Positions 1 through 5,356 of a DNA stretch of 5,356 nt are shown one piece after another. Location of the stretch: contig BBBL01000125.1 of assembly GCA_001311545.1 (NCBI GenBank), positions 1-5,356 of the forward strand. The letters are read 5' to 3'. The notes beneath the pieces were generated by a model. The model saw only the letters and a list, made by a program, of their open reading frames with translations, was not told the origin of the DNA and did not search any database. The number at the start of each line of letters is the position of its first letter. The stretch's first letter is position 1. Source of the DNA: Thermus kawarayensis JCM 12314 (GTDB lineage: Bacteria > Deinococcota > Deinococci > Deinococcales > Thermaceae). The position numbers were made by a program, and so were the translations under genes.

Positions 1-824
1 CCGCCCGGGGATGCCCCCCGCCTCCCACCTGGGCGAGCCAGCGGGCCACGTCCAAGCGCGCCTTGCTCCGGGCGATGAGGAGGACCTCTTTGCCCAGCCG
101 GAGCACCAAGAGCACCCCGTCCGCCTCGTGCAGGTCCAAAAGGGTGTGGGCCAGGGGGGCCAGAGCGGGCACGTACTCCTCCTTGGCCCGGGCCAGGAGG
201 AGGCGGAAGCCTCCACCTCCACCACCCGGGCGGTCTTTAGAAGCTCCTTAAGGACGCTCCGGGCCTCCTCCCCCAGATGGGGGCGCACCCAGGCCCTGAC
301 CCGGGGGATCTCCGCCCCCATGAGGGCCAGGTGGTGGGCGGCCTCGAGGTCCAAGGGGGTGGTGGAGGGGAAGCTGAACCCCCCGGTGTCCTCCCAAACC
401 CCGGCGTAGGCCAGGGTGGCCTCCAGGGGGGTGAGGGCGAGGCCCCGCTCCTTGAGGAAGGGAAGGAGCAGGCTCACCGTGGCCCCCACCTCCTGAACCC
501 TCCCCCCACGGCGGGCACGTCCCCGGGCGCCCGCGGATGGTGGTCAAAGACCCAGAAGGGCACCCGGCCCACCAGGACTTTAAAGGGCCCTATGCGCTCG
601 GGACGGGCGTTATCCACCAAGATCACCTCGGAAACCTTGCCCAAGGGGATCTCCGAGGCGGGAACCAGGTCCAAACGGTCCTCCAGAAGGGGGGCGATCT
701 CCTTGAGGGGGCCCTCGAGGCCTCCCACCAGGGCGAGCAGGCTCCCCGGGAAAAGCCTCCCTGCCAGCACCATGGAACCCAGAGCGTCAAAGTCCAGGTT
801 CTCGTGGGCCACCACTACCCGCAC
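1..824 (-). CDS. DHH-family phosphoesterase module, probable N-terminus of a DHH/CBS/poly(A)-polymerase-like protein (partial, two frameshifts)
   Basis: After repair, about 275 residues are visible from a GTG start at 824; the 3' end lies beyond the left edge. DHH motifs appear in order: HENLDFDAL (residues 7-15, acidic metal ligands D11 and D13), VDNA (D71), FDHHP (D94-H96) and WEDTGGF (D146). A DHHA1-type GGGGHPRA follows at 268-275. DHH proteins hydrolyse phosphodiester or phosphate bonds using Mn2+ or similar metals. The HENLDFDAL opening is typical, from memory, of proteins that fuse DHH, CBS and tRNA-nucleotidyltransferase/poly(A)-polymerase domains, but only the DHH part is seen here. 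A standalone NrnA-type oligoribonuclease is the main alternative. The reading frame breaks twice. One base is missing near 498-500, in a C-rich run, after VGG. Another is missing at 209-210, where a Gly codon has only two bases. The start has no clear Shine-Dalgarno; a TANNNT box 7 bases upstream suggests a leaderless mRNA. Confidence 0.75.
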
Positions 825-831
825 GGTTTTT

Positions 832-837
832 AGCTTA
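832..837 (-). promoter_or_regulatory. Candidate -10 box for a leaderless DHH-gene transcript
   Basis: Read on the minus strand, TAAGCT fits the TANNNT -10 pattern and lies 7 bases before the GTG start at 824. A transcript would therefore begin at or next to the start codon. Leaderless mRNAs with this geometry are common in Thermus and Deinococcus. I see no convincing -35 hexamer, so the call rests on one short box and on the lack of a Shine-Dalgarno. Confidence 0.35.
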
Positions 838-838
838 C

Positions 839-867
839 TTGACGGATGGAAGCCCCCTTGCTAGACT
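839..867 (+). promoter_or_regulatory. Sigma-A-type promoter of tRNA-Ser
   Basis: TTGACG at 839-844 (five of six to TTGACA), a 17-base spacer, and TAGACT at 862-867 (four of six to TATAAT). The predicted start is around 874, 7-8 bases before the mature tRNA 5' end. It lies back to back with the start region of the minus-strand DHH gene. Confidence 0.7.
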
Positions 868-881
868 CAGGCTTGGCACGT

Positions 882-975
882 GGAGAGGTGCCCGAGCGGC
901 TGAAGGGACACGACTGGAAATCGTGTAGGCGGGCTTAAACCTGCCTCGCGGGTTCGAATCCCGCCCTCTCCGCCA
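882..975 (+). tRNA. tRNA-Ser, anticodon GGA
   Basis: The acceptor stem GGAGAGG pairs perfectly with CCTCTCC, followed by discriminator G and an encoded CCA (973-975). The anticodon stem CACGA/TCGTG encloses the loop CTGGAAA, giving anticodon GGA, which reads UCC and UCU. A long variable arm, GGCGGG pairing with CCTGCC around a CTTAAA loop, marks it as a class II tRNA of the serine type. The T arm is GCGGG-TTCGAAT-CCCGC. The 94-base length is normal for tRNA-Ser. The gene has its own promoter and terminator and so appears monocistronic. Confidence 0.97.
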
Positions 976-978
976 ACC

Positions 979-1001
979 CCCCAGCCTCAAGCTGGGGTTT
1001 T
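979..1001 (+). terminator. Intrinsic terminator of tRNA-Ser
   Basis: A perfect 7-bp stem, CCCCAGC (979-985) with GCTGGGG (991-997), has a 5-base loop and is followed by TTTT at 998-1001. It begins 3 bases after the tRNA CCA end. The T-run is present only in the plus-strand reading, so it acts on the tRNA-Ser transcript. Confidence 0.8.
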
Positions 1002-1196
1002 CCTTCGGGCCCCCCTTCCGCCTCCACCACCCGCCCCTCCTTGCGGGCCCTCTCGGCCAAGAAGACCAGGCGGTAGTGCCAGTGCCCCACGGGCTCCAGG
1101 TGCTGCACCGAAACCACCTCCCCGATGACCCCCTCCCCCAGCAAGGCCTTGAGCTCCGGCATAGGGAGTGTAGCGCAGCACGTGGGCCACCGGCAC
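987..1196 (-). pseudogene. Broken fragment resembling an internal part of a Gfo/Idh/MocA-family oxidoreductase
   Basis: On the minus strand the peptide VAHVLRYTPYA (from 1190) continues after a frame change at 1157 as LKALLGEGVIGEVVSVQH, then ends in VGHWHY near 1073. From memory this matches, in order and register, a conserved stretch of Gfo/Idh/MocA NAD(P)-dependent oxidoreductases (HVLRYTPFF..., then IGEIVSIQH..VGYWH) that normally lies after the Rossmann domain. Restoring 2 bases at the break makes the spacing equal to the family's. The Rossmann N-terminus and the catalytic C-terminal half are absent, and resemblance fades after WHY. A GGGAGGG box at 1203-1209 lies 6 bases before a GTG at 1196, so a small expressed gene of about 65 residues cannot be excluded. 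The stretch sits between two convergent tRNA terminators. The family match is an inference from recall. Confidence 0.5.
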
Positions 1197-1215
1197 CGGC
1201 TTCCCTCCCGTGGGC

Positions 1216-1245
1216 AAAAAGCGCCCCCCACGCCGCCGTGGGGGG
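1216..1245 (-). terminator. Intrinsic terminator of tRNA-Ala
   Basis: On the minus strand a perfect 9-bp GC-rich stem (1224-1232 with 1237-1245) encloses a 4-base loop. It is followed by CGC and TTTTT (1216-1223). It lies 18 bases beyond the tRNA-Ala 3' end, which is the expected place for its terminator, and it is one of the strongest hairpins in the window. Confidence 0.85.
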
Positions 1246-1263
1246 AGGAGGGCAGGCCTCACC

Positions 1264-1338
1264 TGGTGGAGCGGCGGGGATTTGAACCCCGGACCTCCCG
1301 CTTGCAAGGCGGGTGCTCTCCCTCTGAGCTACCGCCCC
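1264..1338 (-). tRNA. tRNA-Ala, anticodon TGC
   Basis: On the minus strand the acceptor GGGGCGG pairs with CCGCTCC and includes the G3:U70 wobble pair, the main alanine identity element. The discriminator is A and CCA is encoded (1264-1266). The D arm is GCTC/GAGC, the anticodon stem CCCGC/GCGGG with loop CTTGCAA (anticodon TGC), and the T arm CGGGG-TTCAAAT-CCCCG. The 75-base length is normal. It is a single gene, not part of an rRNA spacer, with its own promoter and terminator, divergent from rpsB. Confidence 0.97.
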
Positions 1339-1349
1339 AAGCCTCCGGC

Positions 1350-1378
1350 AGTATAGCCCAAGAGGGGGGCTTACGCAA
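1350..1378 (-). promoter_or_regulatory. Sigma-A-type promoter of tRNA-Ala
   Basis: On the minus strand TTGCGT (1373-1378), a 17-base spacer, and TATACT (1350-1355, five of six to TATAAT). Initiation would fall near 1343, just before the tRNA 5' end at 1338. Its -35 overlaps the probable -35 of the divergent rpsB promoter. Confidence 0.7.
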
Positions 1379-1399
1379 AGGACCCTTCCCCTCTATAAT
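1371..1399 (+). promoter_or_regulatory. Promoter of the rpsB-tsf operon
   Basis: A perfect TATAAT -10 box at 1394-1399, with TTACGC at 1371-1376 as a weak -35 at 17-base spacing. The expected start is about 1406, leaving a leader of about 93 bases before rpsB. The -35 shares bases 1373-1376 with the -35 of tRNA-Ala on the other strand. Confidence 0.65.
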
Positions 1400-1405
1400 C
1401 GGAGA

Positions 1406-1498
1406 GGTGTGCCGCACCAGCTCGGGCAGGGGAAGTCCCGCGGGAAGGAGGGCGGCACACGGGAAACGCCAAGCCCAACCTTCCCCGATGGGAGGAAT
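1406..1498 (+). promoter_or_regulatory. Structured 5' leader of rpsB, candidate r-protein autoregulatory element
   Basis: The predicted transcript start abuts a perfect 9-bp stem, GTGTGCCGC (1407-1415) with GCGGCACAC (1452-1460). Inside it CGGG (1423-1426) can pair with CCCG (1437-1440). The loop bases GGGGAAG (1429-1435) are exactly complementary to CTTCCCC (1480-1486), just before the Shine-Dalgarno GGGAGGA (1490-1496), so a pseudoknot is possible. CCTTCCC (1479-1485) can instead pair with GGGAAGG (1442-1448), and the same segment can fold back on the Shine-Dalgarno. S2 is known to repress rpsB-tsf through its leader in E. coli. That this leader does the same in Thermus is inference from pairing only. 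Confidence 0.5.
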
Positions 1499-2285
<787 letters not shown>

Positions 2286-2289
<4 letters not shown>

Positions 2290-2876
2290 GCCAGATGGAA
2301 CTCATCAAGAAGCTTCGCGAGGCCACGGGGGCCGGGATGATGGACGTGAAGAAGGCCCTCGAGGACGCCGGCTGGGACGAGGACAAGGCCGTCCAGCTCC
2401 TGAGGGAGCGGGGGGCCATGAAGGCCGCCAAGAAGGCGGAGCGGGAGGCCCGGGAAGGCCTCATCGGCCACTACATCCACCACAACCAGCGGGTGGGGGT
2501 GATCCTGGAGCTCAACTGCGAGACCGACTTCGTGGCCAGGAACGAGATCTTCCAGAACCTGGCCAAGGACTTGGCCATGCACATCGCCATGATGAACCCC
2601 CGCTACGTCTCCGCCGAGGAGATCCCCGCCGAGGAGCTGGAGAAGGAGCGGCAGATCTACATCCAGGCCGCCCTCAACGAGGGGAAGCCCAAGGAGATCG
2701 CCGAGAAGATCGCCGAGGGCCGCCTGAAGAAGTACCTGGAGGAGGTGGTCCTCCTGGAGCAGCCCTTCGTCAAGGACGACAAGGTAAGGGTGAAGGAGCT
2801 TCTGCAGCAGGCCATCGCCAAGACCGGGGAGAACATCGTGGTGCGGCGCTTCTGCCGCCTGGAAGTGGGAGCGTAG
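2286..2876 (+). CDS. tsf: Translation elongation factor Ts
   Basis: EF-Ts is the guanine-nucleotide exchange factor that recycles EF-Tu·GDP. The ORF is intact at 196 residues, the short Thermus form, which lacks the duplicated core and C-terminal module of the E. coli protein (about 283). Residues 1-50 form the UBA-like N-terminal domain ([20 protein letters not shown]). The TDFV motif at 80-83, within [10 protein letters not shown], contacts EF-Tu. C190 near the C-terminus matches the cysteine reported to link the T. thermophilus EF-Ts homodimer. The ATG overlaps the rpsB stop by ATGA, with purine-rich AGGTGGA just upstream inside rpsB. An intrinsic-terminator-like hairpin lies 13 bases after the stop. 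Confidence 0.98.
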
Positions 2877-4201
<1,325 letters not shown>

Positions 4202-4231
4202 CCACGGCCCTGGGGGCGGAGGAGCCCGGCC

Positions 4232-4282
4232 ATGAGCACCCCCAGCGCCAGGCCTTGCGGCCTCGGAGGAGGCCAAGGGTGA
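4232..4282 (+). other. Possible 16-codon upstream ORF overlapping the cdsA start
   Basis: ATG at 4232, preceded by GGAGGAG, opens a 16-codon ORF whose TGA (4280-4282) overlaps the cdsA GTG start (GTGA). Its translation could couple ribosomes to cdsA. The peptide is Gly- and Pro-rich with no recognisable motif. In GC-rich DNA such a short ORF easily arises by chance, and small deletions are frequent here, so this is weak. Confidence 0.2.
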
Positions 4283-5098
4283 GGGACGACCTTCCCACCC
4301 GCGCCCTCTCCGCCCTCATCGGAGCGGGCCTCCTCCTCCTGGTGCTCTGGGCGGGGACCCCCTGATCCTCCCCACCCTTGGCTTCGTCCTCTGGCTGGGA
4401 GGCCTGGAGCTTAAGGGCATGCTGGCCCGCCGAGGGGTGGCCCTCCCCCTGCCCCTCTTTCTCCTCGGGGGGGTCCTCCTCGGCCTCTTCTCCCTGCCTT
4501 CCCTCTCCTGGCACTTTCCCCAGGTGCCCTGGCGGGAGGTGGCCCTGGGCCTCTTCCTCATGGCGGCCTTCAGCTACGAGCTCCTGAAGGGGGCCGACCT
4601 CACCCGCCTGGCCTTCACCCTCCTGGCCTTCCTCTACCTGCTGGAACCTGAGCTACGTCCTCCTTCTGCGGGAAATCCCCGATGGGACCCTGGGGCTTTG
4701 GACCTTAAGCCTCCCCATCGTGGCCAGCTTCGCCACCGACATCGGGGCCTACTTCGCAGGCCGCCTCTTCGGCCGGAAGAAGCTGGCCCCCGAGATCAGC
4801 CCCGGGAAAACCGTGGAGGGTCCATGGGAGGCATCGCCTTCAGCTTCCTGGTCCTCTTGGTCTACACGGGCTGGTGCGGGAGGTGTTTCCCTTCGGGCTT
4901 CTGGAGCTCTGGCTCTTAAGCCTCCTCCTCTCCCTGGCGGCCCAGCTTGGGGACCTGGCGGAGTCCATGCTCAAGCGCTACTGCGGGGTGAAGGACTCCG
5001 GGCACTTCCTCCCGGGGCACGGGGGGCTTTTGGACCGCATAGACAGCCTCCTCTTCACCTTTCCCCTAACCTACTACCTGGTGGTGCTCTTCACATGA
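4279..5098 (+). CDS. cdsA: Phosphatidate cytidylyltransferase, CDP-diglyceride synthase (four frameshifts)
   Basis: CdsA makes CDP-diacylglycerol from CTP and phosphatidate, the precursor of bacterial phospholipids, in the cytoplasmic membrane. The GTG start follows GGAGGAGG by 6 bases and gives [10 protein letters not shown]. Several hydrophobic segments follow, as expected for a polytopic enzyme. The [16 protein letters not shown] block and the PGKTVEGS loop precede the family signature at restored residues 231-257: SMLKR, KDSGH, LPGHGG, then DRID, with the catalytic-site Lys and Asp residues present. Four breaks are seen. One C is missing from the run at 4358-4362, which creates TGA 4363. 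Two bases are missing near 4643 (GCTGGAAC for probable GCTCTGGAAC). One base is missing near 4820 (VEG/SMGG), and one G near 4870 (YTG/LVRE). Restored length is 274 residues, normal. The stop overlaps dxr by ATGA. uppS, often adjacent in other bacteria, is absent. Confidence 0.92.
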
Positions 5099-5356
5099 AA
5101 CGGGTGGTGGTCCTCGGCTCCACGGGTTCCATCGGAAGGCAGGCCCTCGAGGTCTGCCGCTGGCGGGGCTTCCGGGTGGTGGGTCTGGCCGCCGGGAAGA
5201 ACCTGGAGACCCTCGCCCAGCAGATCGCCTTCTGGAAGCCCCTCCTGGTGGCGGCGGAAGAGGGCCTCCACGCCGAGCTAAAGGAGCGCTTTCCCGGGCT
5301 TAAGCTGGCCACGGCGGAGGAGGTGGCGGCCCTGGAGGCCGAGGTGGCCGTGGCCG
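5095..5356 (+). CDS. dxr: 1-deoxy-D-xylulose 5-phosphate reductoisomerase, N-terminal part
   Basis: DXR converts DXP to 2-C-methyl-D-erythritol 4-phosphate with NADPH, the committed step of the MEP isoprenoid pathway. Eighty-seven residues are visible before the right edge, all in frame. They show the family's NADPH-binding opening [11 protein letters not shown] (residues 4-14), then [13 protein letters not shown] at about 28-40, which begins the second Rossmann strand. The metal-binding and catalytic parts lie outside the window. The ATG overlaps the cdsA stop (ATGA), so the start is well supported and translation is probably coupled. Placing dxr directly after cdsA is a common bacterial arrangement, often followed by the rseP protease gene; what follows here cannot be seen. 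Confidence 0.95.
   Translation, partial: MKRVVVLGSTGSIGRQALEVCRWRGFRVVGLAAGKNLETLAQQIAFWKPLLVAAEEGLHAELKERFPGLKLATAEEVAALEAEVAVA

Overview
The window is high-GC bacterial DNA that almost certainly comes from the genus Thermus (Deinococcota). The reasons are the very high G+C at third codon positions, an EF-Ts of the short 196-residue Thermus form, and S2, UMP kinase and RRF sequences that agree closely with what I remember of T. thermophilus. No database search was run.

Layout. (1) Bases 1-824, minus strand: the N-terminal part of a DHH-family phosphoesterase module, probably the front end of a DHH/CBS/poly(A)-polymerase-type nucleotidyltransferase, running off the left edge. (2) Bases 839-1001, plus strand: promoter, tRNA-Ser(GGA) and intrinsic terminator. 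(3) Bases 1002-1215: an island between two convergent tRNA terminators. It holds a broken minus-strand fragment that resembles an internal piece of a Gfo/Idh/MocA oxidoreductase. (4) Bases 1216-1378, minus strand: tRNA-Ala(TGC) with its own promoter and a strong terminator. (5) Bases 1371-5356, plus strand: the translation/envelope cluster rpsB (S2), tsf (EF-Ts), pyrH (UMP kinase), frr (ribosome recycling factor), cdsA (CDP-diglyceride synthase) and the start of dxr (isoprenoid MEP pathway). Several junctions are ATGA overlaps (rpsB/tsf, cdsA/dxr). A strong hairpin plus T-run separates tsf from pyrH. The rpsB leader can form a 5'-terminal stem, a pseudoknot and a competing hairpin over the Shine-Dalgarno, which would suit autoregulation.

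The oddest property of the window is sequence integrity. Four genes, three of them expected to be essential, are broken by nine small frameshifts: two in the DHH gene, one in rpsB, two in pyrH and four in cdsA. The oxidoreductase-like fragment has a tenth. All are best explained as losses of 1 or 2 bases, mostly in G/C runs or short tandem dinucleotides, while tsf, frr and the visible part of dxr are intact. Since a living Thermus cannot have lost S2, UMP kinase and CdsA, I read these as sequencing or assembly deletions and annotate the genes as single spans with restored lengths.

I do not see a previously undescribed system here. The observations most worth following up are the rpsB leader fold, the tsf-pyrH terminator, and the oxidoreductase-like fragment trapped between the two tRNA genes.
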